Of a stretch of DNA of 64,000 nucleotides, positions 1 to 12,150 are shown one piece after another; position 1 is the first letter of the stretch; each line of letters opens with the position of its first letter. The notes under the pieces were generated by a model. The model ran no database searches. It saw nothing but the letters and a program-made list of their open reading frames with translations, and was not told the origin of the DNA. Position numbers and translations under genes: made by a program. The DNA comes from Mytilus galloprovincialis (lineage: Eukaryota > Mollusca > Bivalvia > Mytilida > Mytilidae), in the NCBI RefSeq assembly GCF_965363235.1, contig NC_134841.1:62889078-62953077 (forward strand), read 5' to 3'.

Positions 1-628
1 TCTAAAAGGGCACCTATAGTATGCTGCAGAAAACAACAAAGTATCAGGTATTATACCAGTTCAATAATCACTATATGGAACAGACATGACAGAAGTTGTA
101 TTTTAACAATAAGGCATATTTCGAAATTATTTTGCCTGTTCTTGATGTTGGTTGGAAGTTATTTGGTATCATTTAAATAGGTTTTTTTTAGTGCACAACG
201 AAGGGCTCCTAAATTAGGAGTTTTAAAAATATCACAGGTGGAACAGGAGATAATATATTGATGCAATTATGCATTGCATACATTGCAAAAGGTATAAACA
301 GTAACCTATAGAAGGAGGATTATAAATACAAGAAGGAAAACAGGAAGTACATGCATACTGTACAGTACATAAACAAATGGATAACATGTGGACATTTTCA
401 TTTTGTATTTAATATCCTAGTGTTTGTTTAATCTCAAATCCATTAATTTGCAGTAAACAATCATTAACAGAGGTGCTAAAACTGCCAAGGGCAAGGTATT
501 TAACTTTATCCCATTGTCAGTTAATAGAATGTTACACAATCAGGTAACAATTTTAATGGAAATGCCAATGGGCATGAAAATTATGAAATTTTATTTTTGT
601 TAAGGCTTCTATTAAAGGCATTTTGGAG

Positions 629-723
629 ACAATGGCATCATCCAAAGAAGTGAAAAAAGGCATGGCGTCATTTATTAAAAAGTAAAAAAGGGCATGGCGT
701 CATTTGAAAATGGCATGGTGTCT
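629..723. repeat. Short tandem repeat, about 3-4 units
   Basis: Degenerate units built on aaaggcatggcgtcattt recur in the intron upstream of the first visible exon (around 655, 690 and 710, with a weaker one near 630). Confidence 0.5.
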
Positions 724-810
724 ATCCATGCTTAACATGCTTGGGGGGAAACTCTATTGTCAAATTTGTCATTCCATGTTTTTGACTCTAGCATGTTCAA
801 TTATTTTCAG

Positions 811-1012
811 GTGGCATTACATATACCTGGTGCTTATAATCTGACATTGCATTTACCTATAGTGATAGGAACCGTGCCCTTTCGACAAGGACCAACTAGA
901 TACACAAGTACCAGGTTCTTCAATGAAACATTTACAGACTACCAAAACAGGACAACATTACCTGTACCTCCACCTTATAGAGAAACTATCACACCTCCCC
1001 CACCGTTTGATG
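811..1012 (+). CDS. ARRDC-like exon: end of arrestin fold and first PPxY
   Basis: Acceptor ttattttcag precedes 811 and donor gtaagt follows 1012. It encodes the final beta strands of the arrestin C domain and the PPPY motif, ending within a Pro-rich run. It leaves one base over, completed by the next exon to give Asp before PPTY. Confidence 0.8.
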
Positions 1013-3153
1013 GTAAGTTGACCTCAAGTTTTGAAGATTGAAAACCATTATATTGTAACAAACCTAGGGTTACTATAAAAACTGTTTAACTCATTGAGTC
1101 GTTCAGGAGGAATGGAATCTGCTTTAAAACTCAACAGCAGCGTGAAGAAACACTAATATTTTATACATAACAATAGTATTTATTTCAGTCGTATTTTGAC
1201 TCGGTTCTTCTTTCAATATAATAAACATCAAATACACATTCATCTTTCAACAAATAAAACAATAAATCAGGTGGTCAATATAAATTGTAGTTGACAGCTC
1301 AAAGACTTGATTTAGAAATGACATGTTGTTCTACATGTACAGGCTCCTATTTATGTCTTTTGACACTTACTATGACGTAAGAGTAAACATCAAATCATCC
1401 AATCAAAAGCAACGTTTCTTACGTCTTTCGGCTAGAAACGTTCAAGAAGACAATCAGATTTCGTTATTATTAAATAAAGAAACAATATTAAGTTGTCCTC
1501 ACTTTGTCCTTCTTGTCCGAATTATGTTTAAAAGCGTATGAAACTAAAAGGACATTTCTACATAATGCTATTTTTAAACGGACAATAAATTCCTTTCTCG
1601 ATACGGCGTATGAACTTGGGTGTAATTTACAACACCTTACACATTAAATATAATGCTTAAATGAGATCAATGAAAACCCTGTTCTATCATAAATAAAGAC
1701 AATGTTAATGAAAGGGGAGACACAAACATAATAAATACGCAATTTATCTGCATTGATAAAGTGTTAACTTAAACAAATAATAATATGAGATCGTAAAGTG
1801 AAAGTACAAAACGGTGTCATGGCAGATGTAAACATGTTGAATCTCACGACGATATTTGTCAAAAATAACTCACTATATGACGGGATAATCAAAGTATTTC
1901 ATAGGTAAACATTACCAAGATATACATATAAAACTGACCCTTATCGCTTGCAGAGTACAAATAGTTTAAATCATGAGTATGAAAATCAATGCATTTATCA
2001 GTGTTTGTGCACACCCGAGAAGTTGACCACCCGGCAATATTCAAATAAATATATGTCATAAACAATAAATAATACGTTAAATAATAACAATTATAAGTCC
2101 AGATTTGTCACAATATCTTGTATGTTTGATGGTATGCATGTACTGACATCTTCATGGACAACTTCTAATGTCCAAAATTTGTAAGTTACAGTATAAACTT
2201 AAATATGATAGTGTTAATTTATGGATAGCTTGATGAAATTGTAGGAATTTGTGGAAAGTAAATAACAATTAGATTATAACATTTTTATGCCCCACCTACG
2301 ATAGAAGAGGGGCATTATGTTTTCTGGTCTGTGGGTTCGTTGTTTGTTCGTCCTTTCGTCTGTCCATTCGTCTGTCCGTTCGTCTGGCTTCATGTTAAAG
2401 TTTTTAGTCAAGGTAGTTTTTGATGAAGTTGAAGTCCAATCAACTTGAAACTTAGTACACATGTTCCCCATGATATGATCTTTCTAATTTTATAATTCCA
2501 AAGTTTTGACCCCAATTTCATGATCCACTGAACATTGAAAATGATAGTGCGAGTGGGGCATCCATGTACTATGAACACATTCTTGTTTCGTCCATACTCT
2601 GATTGTCAACATATAAATATAGTACTATAAATCATTTGCTTGTACCAATTCTCATGAAAATTGAACACAACATTAGGATTAAAAGATGCCTTTCAATTGT
2701 AACACCTATATTATTTTGATTGATAGAAGGACACATTTGTAAAAGAAATCAGTGAATGAAGACTCGATTTAGATTTTGAAAAATTTGAAATTTGTATTCC
2801 AAAGTCTTAGGACAGTCATATTTGACACTATTAATATGCCTCCGATATCCTTATGCAAGTTTTCAAATGAGCTATTTTGTTTAACTTCAAATTTGATGTC
2901 TTCTCAGTATCACAGTATGAACAGTGTCAAATTACACAAAATGGGTGTACCATAGTATTCTCTTTTGGCAGCTGCTTGTTTTATAAGTGATCAATCCTCT
3001 TGTTAGCCCTCTATTAAAGTTAAAATACTATTACTTCTTAACCCTTTCCCTTCTGAAGTCTGAAAGTATATATATACCCTGCTGACAAGGTTGGTCATTC
3101 ATAGGATTATAATTCAGATAAAAAAACTGAATTGATAGATCAGTATTAATAAA

Positions 3154-3184
<31 letters not shown>

Positions 3185-4339
3185 TATACACCTATGCCTG
3201 TTTATGGTAACCTTACAAACACATTGTTGTTAGACTCTTTTGTCATATATTGTTAAAATTTCAGGTTGTTCCACTATAAATTTATTTTGCTTGCTGTAAT
3301 TTTGTAACAACTTAACCCTTAAACCTAACATACTTCCATAATATGATAATTGCATTAAAATTTATTATTTTTTCAGATCCACCAACTTATCATGAGAGTG
3401 TAGGTGGTGCTGTTAGATTGGACGATGAAGATGACGATGATGATGAAAATACATGTAATATGGGAGACCTAACATATACACCTATGTATAACTATGTATA
3501 TAATTATAGACCACCACCTACTTACACTGAGGTATTGAAATTTACTTAGATATATAAAAAAAAATCCTTTGCAATAATAAAAAAATGTAAAATAATATGG
3601 AAATTCACCATTTGAAGTTCTGTTGTGATAATTTGTCTAATGGAACTTGAGTATAATGTGGAGATATGGACTGGACTGGTATTTCGGTAATAAGGCTGTT
3701 TGGAAATGTTGGGGATTTTGAAAAATTCCCGCATATCAGCTGGAGACATTGTTTATTCTGTCAACAATTAATATAGGCATGAACTCATTTGAGAAAAATA
3801 AAGTTACCAGTGAATTTTGAACAGATATATGATGTTAAGGAGGGGTATTTGCGAAAAATACCAGTCGAGAGAATGTTAAATTTCACGAGCCTTAAGGCAA
3901 GGGAAATTCAGCAAATACCCCTCAAGAGCATGCTATATCTGTTTAATTACACCGAAAGTTAACATACAAAAGGCATTGATGATTGTGACGTTACAAGTGT
4001 CCAGTTGGATAGAGTATTTTTTGGCAAATACCATGACAGAGAGGTTAAAAAAGGCATATCCTTACAGAAGGTGTAATTATTAGTATAACACTTAGAATAC
4101 ACTGAAAAAAATTAGGATGTCATAAAAAAAAATTGTATTGTCATGCGAGAGACACATGGCCTTGGGATGTGTTTTTCAATTTGATCGGATTGTTATCGCT
4201 TTGACACATTCACTGTTTCCATTTTACAATTCTATAGATTATAGCTACAAAGTGTCCTTTTTACTATTTTCAGGAGGACCCTCATCCAATTAGTTTATGT
4301 GATGTACCCAGAAGGTTGCCTCGGAACATTGATCGGTGA
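811..4339 (+). CDS. Arrestin-domain-containing (ARRDC-like) protein, last three exons, 5' partial
   Basis: Three coding exons join in frame: 811-1012, 3377-3531 and 4274-4339 (stop TGA 4337-4339), each with AG acceptor and GT donor and matching phases (1, 0). The joined peptide starts in the last strands of an arrestin C-terminal domain (NLTLHLPIVIGTVPF), followed by a proline-rich tail with three PPxY motifs (PPPY, PPTY, PPTY) and an acidic DDEDDDDDEN run. Alpha-arrestins of the ARRDC family use such PPxY motifs to bind WW domains of NEDD4-type ubiquitin ligases and act as adaptors for membrane-protein ubiquitination and sorting (family knowledge). The N-terminal arrestin domain and start codon lie upstream of the window. 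Which ARRDC member it is cannot be told from this tail; two PPxY motifs are common in vertebrate members, here there are three. Confidence 0.85.
2286..2588. repeat. Dispersed bivalve repeat, 'gccccacctacgatag' type
   Basis: It starts with a short hairpin (tgcccc ... ggggca), continues through a cttcatgttaaagttttt segment and ends near gtggggcatccatgta ... attcttgttt. I recognise this as a very common bivalve interspersed repeat, probably non-autonomous. It sits in an ARRDC intron. The 65-codon reading frame inside it is not a gene. Confidence 0.6.
3153..3184. repeat. Homopolymer C tract followed by A tract
   Basis: About 20 Cs followed by about 9 As, in an intron. Simple sequence, likely length-variable. 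Confidence 0.8.
3377..3531 (+). CDS. ARRDC-like exon: PPxY tail
   Basis: Acceptor tttttcag and donor gtattg. It encodes PPTYHE, a strongly acidic patch and a second PPTY (PPPTYTE). The split codon at the 5' junction gives Asp in phase with the previous exon. Confidence 0.8.
3821..3942. repeat. Fold-back element, about 120 bp
   Basis: The ends are imperfect inverted repeats: acagatatatgatgttaagg then aggggtatttgc on the left, gcaaatacccct then tatatctgt on the right. Reads as a small palindromic MITE in the last ARRDC intron. Confidence 0.55.
4274..4339 (+). CDS. ARRDC-like terminal coding exon
   Basis: Acceptor ttactattttcag; 21 codons (EDPHPISLCDVP... to NIDR) and a TGA stop. Phase 0 agrees with the preceding exon. 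The short basic end is not a motif I recognise. Confidence 0.75.
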   Translation, partial: EDPHPISLCDVPRRLPRNIDR

Positions 4340-5355
4340 TGACAAATATTTCAGTTATTTATCAGCAGTGCCTGTTTATATTTTGTATTAAATGGCAGTT
4401 TTGATATCAGCCAAAGAAAAGGGGGAATGTCAACCTTAAAGACTTCAGCTGGAAAGAAGTGGAAATATTTGTTCAGGTCTCAGGATGTTTGCCTAATTGT
4501 TGTCAGAATTTTACATTGTGGACAGAGCTCATACTGTTTTCTTGTAAAAAATATGTCACACATAGAAATTACAATCGTAATGTCAACCATTGTTTATGTA
4601 GTATGTGTTTGTTTAATGGAATGACTAAACCACTGTAAACCCACCAGTCAACTTAATTTATATTATGTAATGGGTTGTTGTACTTATATTGGTAGATTTT
4701 GTTTATAGAGTAAACTATTTTATCATTCAAGCTTAAAATTACAATTAATATTCTAGGAGAGATACTATTCTATTCAACTTTTTTAATTTGAAACATTTTG
4801 TAGCAGGATGAGACATACCAATCTCACAATCTGTTTTTTGAAGTTATCGACATTTAGGTTCAATAAATTTATCAAATCTGATGGCAATTTTATTAAAGTT
4901 GGATAGAATCTGGTTTGTTTTTTTATGGCAAAAATACCATGTTGAATGGCAGTTAATGGGACCATTTCAGAGTCTTTTTTTTACGTAATATGTAATAAAA
5001 CTAAACCACTGTTCCATAGTCTTTAAACCGATGGAAATATTATATAGGAATTATCTTAGTTTTTTTTGGTAGAGTTTTTTTTTTCTGACATAAAAGGAAT
5101 ACGTTTTCCACAATGAATTAATCTTATACTTGAAATTACAAATAATGCAGATTAATACTGATTTTGTAAGACATCATATACTTGATGATGCCCTTAAATA
5201 ATGACTTTGATAGTAGACTGTGCTAAGGTAATTGTATTACCTTAAACTCAAGTGATTTAGATAATGTTGTACAATATATTGTGGCAACTTTATATTTGAT
5301 GTTTTAATATTATTAAGGGTACACTTGTAAGAAGAAGTACACGAGAGCTGAAGTC

Positions 5356-5641
5356 AATGTTATTATTACCAATGTTATTTCAACTGATCGGGCGGAGCTT
5401 ATGTTTTAATTTGAATAAGGACAGTCGATTTGAAGATGTGTGTGATAAGAATGATTGCCGTTATAATTATTTCTGATTTCTAATCACCTTTCACTGTCAT
5501 GAAAGGAATTTACAAAACAATGACTGGACTTCATTGATGAGTTTATCCTAAAACACCTATCTATAGATAGACTGGTTTATTGTGAGCGAATCGGTTAAAC
5601 TCTGCCCAGTCAAGTGAAATAAATCGAGTAATAGAATGTTG
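5356..5641. repeat. MITE-like element, 'actgatcgggcgg' family, copy 1
   Basis: Imperfect terminal inverted repeats about 35 bp long: atttcaactgatcgggcgg at the left, the complement of ctgcccagtcaagtgaaat at the right. A second copy is at 31276-31588. Confidence 0.6.
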
Positions 5642-5926
5642 GTTGCTGTAAACAATCTAGTATGACGAAATTAATTGATTAATTTCCTGTGTAGATATTG
5701 CAGTAGGTGAATGTATTAATTATAACAACAAAATATTCAACATCTTAAAAAGAAAACCAAACTTTTGTACATGTTGTAATAGCTTTCTACAAATCATAAT
5801 ATACTTATATTGAATTATTGGTGTGAATAAAAGCATCACATTAATTTATGAATGTAAATTTTTCGAAATTCACACCTACTTATATTTGTCAAAGGTGCTG
5901 TTTGTCCAGTGATAATTTATGCCAAT

Positions 5927-6158
5927 ATACCGTATAGCAGATTATTTTTGCGGGTGTAAAATTTCACGATTTTCATTGAATAAGGTATAAGAAGTACTAT
6001 GGCGCTTATTATTTTGGCGGATTATTTTGACGGATTCAAAACTTTTATAAATACCTTTGCATGTACAAATTTAATTTTGCAGAATTTATTTTGGCGACTT
6101 TGTTCTATCAGTGAAAATAAGCAAAAATTTACACCCGGTGAAAATAACCGCTATATGA
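5927..6158. repeat. MITE-like element with 'ccgtatagcggattatttt' ends
   Basis: Left end accgtatagcagattattt followed by gcgggtgtaaaattt; right end aaaatttacaccc followed by gaaaataaccgctatatg. These are inverted copies. The 122-codon open frame that crosses it (5999-6367) has no protein character and is not called a gene. Confidence 0.6.
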
Positions 6159-6159
6159 T

Positions 6160-7784
6160 ATATGTGTTGTTAGAAATGATGTATGATGGTGTTATAGATT
6201 ATAGATTTGTGTTACTGAATACTGCCATATTTGATGTTGTTAAATGCTTTGAATTTGGTGAAGAAACCCTACTACTTACCAATGAGAAATTTAAATTTGA
6301 ATACCTGCATGAAGCTTTCATAAAAATTTATATCTTAAATTGGTCATTGTGTGCCAAGGTGACATAAAGTAGTCAACAATTAAATAGAATTTATTCTGTT
6401 CAAGATACTGAGGTTTATAGTGTATTCTGTAAACAATTAGTGTTTTACTAATGGTAAAATCTCTGATTTATCAGGAGCTAGCTATAAAATGTAATGTTTT
6501 TTAAACCAAAAGTGTCTAGAACACCCCTACCTTTTCAATTAGGACAGTTCATTTTAAGGTAGTTGCCTTGATAAGCCAGTTTTAATATCCATGCAAGAAA
6601 TTGATTAGCACTTTCAGGGTCAAGGCTAAAAATCTTTAAAGGTATCATATGGCAGGATATATATGCTACACTTATTCTATTAAAAGATTTTTATTTAAAA
6701 ACAAAGTACAGAAATGGTATTTATTGTAAGTGGACAACTCTTATATGTATGATGTAAAAATTCTTTTTGATTATGACATAAATATTATTTTTAGATATGT
6801 TTTGCTCTTTCATATTTCTTGTCTGAAATCATATGTATCTTGCCAACAACATTTTTATCTCATAAATAAATTATTGTTTAAAGTAGAAGCCTAGTTGTTT
6901 GAAAGAAATTCTAATGTGTAGTTCCCTGTATTAAGCATTTTATCAGCAATCAAAAAATCTTTGAGGGTAAAAAAAGAGAATTATTTCCAAATAACCAGTT
7001 TATAAAAGACTAGGTTTAATAAAGCCAATATTTTATCAAAATGTAAAATGTATTTTAAGTGTTTTCTGTATAATTGATATTGTTAATATCTATTTCTATG
7101 GTGTCTTAAGTTGTAAGTGAGGTTAAGAAATGTATAAATATTGTAGCTTCCATATTAGACATCAAACCATTATAATTATGATACATGGTGTTACGTTTAA
7201 GTTTACATTCAATGTATAGAAATTGTGGCTTAATAGCCAAAGGATAAAGCTTTATATATAGCTTACCACATGTTGTGTATATGTGTACAAAAACTACAAA
7301 TATTGGTCACAAATTTGAGTGGACATGTTTTACCATATTTTATACACAAACATTTCTTAATCCATTATTTATTTACTATATGTGTGCAAATAATACCTTA
7401 TTGAAAGCTATAGACCAAAACTCAACCATTTATGCCAGTTCTTGACCTATGTTTCATAGATTTTGACAATAATGTCACTGATTTATATAATTGCTTTCAA
7501 AATTGATGTTGTATGCAAGAACCAGCAATAAGTTAGACATTTTAGAAAATATTACTGAATTGAGATTATGAACTTATTTGCTTTATATCATGTTTGTTGT
7601 AAACTACAAAATTGATGTATTTCTAAAGTCATTTAAATTTTAAAAAAAATGATTAATAAATGAACCTTACAACATATTCATTATAATTATAAAACTGTGA
7701 TAAAAGTAGGCATTACTGGATTTAATTAAAGATTTGTATTTATTGACAGTGGCATGTACTTAAAAGTAGTGAGGCATTTTCATA
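6160..7784. other. AT-rich intergenic DNA, nothing recognised
   Basis: No splice-consistent coding segment, RNA gene or clear repeat was seen. AATAAA hexamers are present but carry little weight at this base composition. Confidence 0.4.
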
Positions 7785-7997
7785 CTACTGTAATTTCAGG
7801 AATTATTGCAAGCATATATTATTGTGATTTTGTCAATTTAGACTTAAATGGGATTATAATTTTTACGATTTTGAGAAAAATCCTGTTAAATTCATAAAAA
7901 ATATTTCAAAATGCCAGTTTAAATTATTGTGTTTACAACTCTGTCGCATTTTTCGCATAATTAAAAACCTCGCAATAATTTCTGAATTTACAGTATA
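7785..7997. repeat. MITE-like element, 'actgtaaattcagaaattattgcg' family, copy 1
   Basis: Left end actgtaatttcaggaattat, right end cgcaataatttctgaatttacagt, which are inverted copies. A split copy of the same family is at 31181-31678. Confidence 0.6.
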
Positions 7998-8370
7998 TGA
8001 AGCTTTGTGACAACATCCTATTGGATATGTTTATTTTACTAACAGAAAAACAGCAACTGTTTTAAAATGTAGTCCTGTTATCAAGAATATTTTTTTTTTT
8101 TTATTCAATATACATTGTATCATATTTTTTGTCAAAACAACTGCATTCTTTCCTTTAATATCTGTATGTGTATATGATATTTACTTACGAGTGATTAAAA
8201 GAAATTCACTTCATGTTTGTGGCGTACATTATATAAGTAAACATGCATGACTGTTGTATGGTGTATTTTAAGTAAATCACATAAAATGAAGATATATATT
8301 CATATAGCCCTTCTTTCAAGTGTACAGTCATGAATCTTTATCGGTTATTTCATGCTGAAAAATCATGCTT

Positions 8371-8674
8371 TAACCCTTTCCTCCATTGATTTTATTTTTT
8401 TGCATACTTGATTCGCATAAGGATTTTTCAATAAAATGCTAAAAATATGCTTTAAAGTATTAATCCATTGCAAAAAACAAATATTTCATCAAATAAATTA
8501 AAGTCGGATATTCCTACGATATTACTTTTCATATAGGATACAAATTTTATTAAGACTACTGCAGACACTTTGTAGTCAAAGCGTTTCAACTGAGGTACTA
8601 CACAGACGTCAAAAGGCGTCATTATGGAGTAAAGGGGGTGGCGTCAAAAGGTGTCACTATGGAGGAAAGGGTTA
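8371..8674. repeat. MITE with 'aaccctttcctcc' terminal inverted repeats
   Basis: Perfect 13-bp inverted ends (aaccctttcctcc / ggaggaaagggtt) with flanking TTAA-like bases. The interior carries a short direct repeat, gcgtcaaaaggcgtca. Confidence 0.65.
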
Positions 8675-9564
8675 AGTAGAAGTATTTGAAACCTAGCTTG
8701 TAAATTAGTTTTTGGCCAGTAATTGATTTTTGTCAATGCAAATGACCTAAATCGAATGTTTATTTAACTTGTAAATTTTTAGAATTCATTTATAGAAAAA
8801 AAACCTAAATAAACCCAATTGCACAATGGTAATTAAAAACAAAAAATAACCATCTCATTACCAAAGAATATGTGAAAATGGAATGAAAAGTCTAAAATTG
8901 ATGACAGCCTGCATCATTCACCATTAAAAAACATAAGTTTCTTATCAAGTATTTCTAAACTGTTTTTACTAGTTTGTAAATTATACATCCATGATTTTCC
9001 AAAAGGTACCCTTTTTTAAGTGACTGTGGTCATATGAATATTTAATATATCTGTTTCTATCCTGAAATATTCTCTTTTCAATAGTACTTAAACAAATTGA
9101 ATGAAAAGACTGCCTGGTATTAAATTGAAAATAAGAATTGTTCTTTGAAGTGATTTGTTAGTCCCCTATACCAGAATCAGTATACAAATAATATTTTCCA
9201 TAATAAGTTACTGTTTTAGCCATAAGTTTTTAATTCAAGTTCTTTTTAATCCCCTTAGCAAAAGTACTTATTAAAGAAATGTGGAAAGCTATTATAGCTG
9301 AGAGGAAACACAAATTTATTTATTTTTTATTAAGTTTGATTTGTTAATTTATTTTAAGTCCTTTATTTTAGTGATAATTAGTGCAATCTTTATATTTGTT
9401 GACTGTTATAGAATAACTAGTGATATTTTAAAGTATTTATGTTTCTCTTGTAGTTACTGATACATAGTTAATCATTAATGACATGCATAATGAAATCCAT
9501 TATAAAATGATCTCATATTTTTTTTTTATATGAATGAGAAATTTAATGAATGACTTATTTACAG

Positions 9565-11139
9565 TGACTTGACTGATAGTGTTGCTATCCAACAATTGCA
9601 ATTCATTCAAAATTTTGACCAAATTGCAATTTGTTTTATTAAACCAAATTGTTCAACTGGTCAGAAATTTGAACAAATTGTTCAGTCAAAATGTGAAAGT
9701 GCAAGGTGATAAAATAAATCATACTTACAATCCTATAAGACTTTAACTCCACTGTGTTGATGTTAATTTTAAATTAGTTCATCAATCTGTATAGTTATAT
9801 ATAGCTATTACCATACTAAAGGTGAATTGTTTTATTTGTAATTGCTATAAAAATGTCCAAACTAAGCTTTTATATAGTTTTTCTTTCAAAATGTATTCTA
9901 TATTCATAAGAATCACACAGTATATGAATAAAAACATCATATTCAGTAAAATAATTTGTAAAATTGCAATATATTTGTAGGAAGGGGAGATAATCTTTTT
10001 TGGTTTCAAAAAGTCTTTATTCAAAAGAATAGTATTTTAGGTTATTTCCCAAAGGAAACTTATCAATAGCATATTGTTATTTCACATATAGTTTACTGAA
10101 TATATGATGTATTATTTTAAATGATATATGATTCTTATAAATATAAAATCCTTTTCGAAAGAAAAACTATATAAAAGCTTAGTTTGGACATTTTTATAGC
10201 AATTCAAAATAAAAAAGTTGACCTTTAGTATGGTAATGGCTATAATATAACATAATTATACCAATTGCAACTCATTCAAAATTTTGACCAAATTGCAATT
10301 TGTTTTATTAATCCAAATTGTTCAGCTGGTCAAAAATTTGAACAAATTGTTCAGTCAAAATGTGAAAGTGCAAGGTGATAAAATAAAATATACTTACAAT
10401 CCTATAAGCCTTTAACTCCACTGTATTGATATATTATATCATATATGTTATATTATAGCCATTACCATACTAAAGGTCAACTATTTTATTTTGAATTGCT
10501 ATAAAAATGTCCAAACTAAGCTTTTATATAGTTTTTCTTTCGAAAAGGATTTTATATTTATAAGAATCATATATCATTTAAAATAATACATCATATATTC
10601 AGTAAACTATATGTGAAATAACAATATGCTATTGATAAGTTTCCTTGGGAAAATAACCTAAAATACTATTCTTTTGAATAAAGACTTTTTGAAACCAAAA
10701 AAGATTATCTCCCCTTCCTACAAATGTATTGCAATTTTACAAATTATTTTACTGAATATGATGTTTTTATTCATATACTGTGTGATTCTTATGAATATAG
10801 AATACATTTTGAAAGAAAAACTATATAAAAGCTTAGTTTGGACATTTTTATAGCAATTACAAATAAAACAGTTCACCTTTAGTATGGTAATAGCTATATA
10901 TAACTATACAGATTGATAAACTAATTTAAAAATAAACATCAACACAGTGGAGTTAAAGTCTTATAGGATTGTAAGTATGATTTATTTTATCACCTTGCAC
11001 TTTCACATTTTGACTGAACAATTTGTTCAAATTTCTGACCAGTTGAACAATTTGGTTTAATAAAACAAATTGCAATTTGGTCAAAATTTTGAATGAATTG
11101 CAATTGTTGGATAGCAACACTATCAGTCAAGTCACTGTA
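9565..11139. repeat. Large near-perfect inverted repeat (fold-back), arms about 680 bp
   Basis: 9565-10246 is the reverse complement of 10458-11139 with only a handful of differences by eye. The 211-bp spacer (10247-10457) holds a third, direct-orientation copy of the outer 130-190 bp. Each arm contains an outer segment (9565-9795) and an inner element (9800-10246) that itself has about 115-bp terminal inverted repeats, so the order is A, M, A, M-inverted, A-inverted. The short reading frame in segment A occurs in all three copies. It could be a recent natural palindrome or an assembly/read-chimera artefact. Confidence 0.85.
9800..10246. repeat. TIR element M inside left palindrome arm
   Basis: Ends: tatagctattaccatactaaa on the left and its inverse tttagtatggtaatggctata on the right. 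The inverted repeats run through actaagcttttatatagttt and its complement. The inverted twin is at 10458-10904. Confidence 0.7.
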
Positions 11140-11206
11140 AAAAAATCGTACCAGCAAAACCATACTGGAAAATGTCATTCAAGTTTTGAAATCAAATTGT
11201 AGTTAT

Positions 11207-11486
11207 TAAGGTGGTACTTAACACTACAAGGAGATAACTCTGTAAAATCAGCTAAACGTTTTAATTACGTTGTGTTGTTAAGGGAATATTAAGCTTCTCA
11301 GTGATCAAAATAAGTGTTTGTCAAACTGCTATATAACCAGTGTAATTTTTCTGATAAAATACTTGGTTCAATTTTTTTTTATATTTTTATATTTTTGTTA
11401 AAGTGTCAAAGTAAATACTTTGTTAAAATTTCATGAAAATTAAATGAGCCAAATTAATTTTAGTGAAAGTGTTAGGTACCACCTTA
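11207..11486. repeat. MITE with 'aaggtggtacttaacact' ends
   Basis: Left ttaaggtggtacttaacact, right agtgttaggtaccaccttaa: near-perfect inverted repeats flanked by TTA/TAA. Internal sequence is AT-rich and non-coding. Confidence 0.7.
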
Positions 11487-11596
11487 ATGTGTTTTTTTTT
11501 TGTAATTTGTGAGCCAGTTTGATTCATTATTTTCATTTATTTCTCAAATATTACACAACATAGTGCTAATTAGATCTTGTTATATAATTTGCTGTT

Positions 11597-11754
11597 TCAG
11601 AATATAATGAATTCTGGGTAATATTTTAATAAAAGCATAACCAAATTGTGATTGGTTTACATGTTGTAAACAATGGAAATTCAACCAATGGCCTAACGTT
11701 ATTTTTATTTTGGTGTACAAACAGTGAGATTACCCAAAGTCCTTTTGATTCTGA
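11597..11754. repeat. Short palindromic MITE, copy 1
   Basis: 158 bp with about 26-bp imperfect inverted ends (tcagaat ... gggtaat / attaccc ... attctga). A 5'-truncated direct copy lies at 13440-13587, directly abutting the end of the 12151-13438 repeat. Confidence 0.6.
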
Positions 11755-11929
11755 AAAGGCCAGTTACTGTGGAATAATCTGTATTCAAATGTAACATTAC
11801 AATGATAAAAATTATCCTTGTTTTTATTCACTAAATGAACTTAAAAAAAAAATGAAACTGGAAATGATTATAGACAAATCAGTTTTCATTCTTTTAGTCT
11901 CCATTATTATTTTTCTATATATAAAGTGC

Positions 11930-12138
11930 TGTGAATTCATTATTATTCATTGGATATCAATTTTCGTGGGTTTTGTAGGTACAGTTGAACCACAAATATA
12001 AATGTTCAACAAATTACACATTTTCTATAGGTTTTCTACGAAGAGATTGGCTAAACCTTGAAGTCAGATATCTAAAAAATGAAAGTTTTCATCAATTCAC
12101 GAAAAATTGATGCCAACGAAAATAAATGAAGCTACAGT
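11930..12138. repeat. MITE-like element, 'ttcattattattcattgga' type
   Basis: Left ctgtgaattcattattattc, right gaaaataaatgaagctacag. I recognise the internal ttttcgtgggttttgtaggt ... segment as a common bivalve short repeat. Confidence 0.55.
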
Positions 12139-12150
12139 AGATCATTTTTA

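Larger units (their letters stand above)
4340..6870 (+). other. Possible 3' UTR of the ARRDC-like gene
   Basis: No coding signal. AATAAA hexamers occur at 5826 and 6865; either could end the transcript. Two MITE-like repeats (5356-5641, 5927-6158) lie inside. The true end cannot be seen from sequence alone. Confidence 0.3.

Noticed and set aside
5999-6367. 122-codon open frame
   Set aside because: Overlaps a MITE with inverted ends; composition is AT-driven and no domain or splice context supports it.
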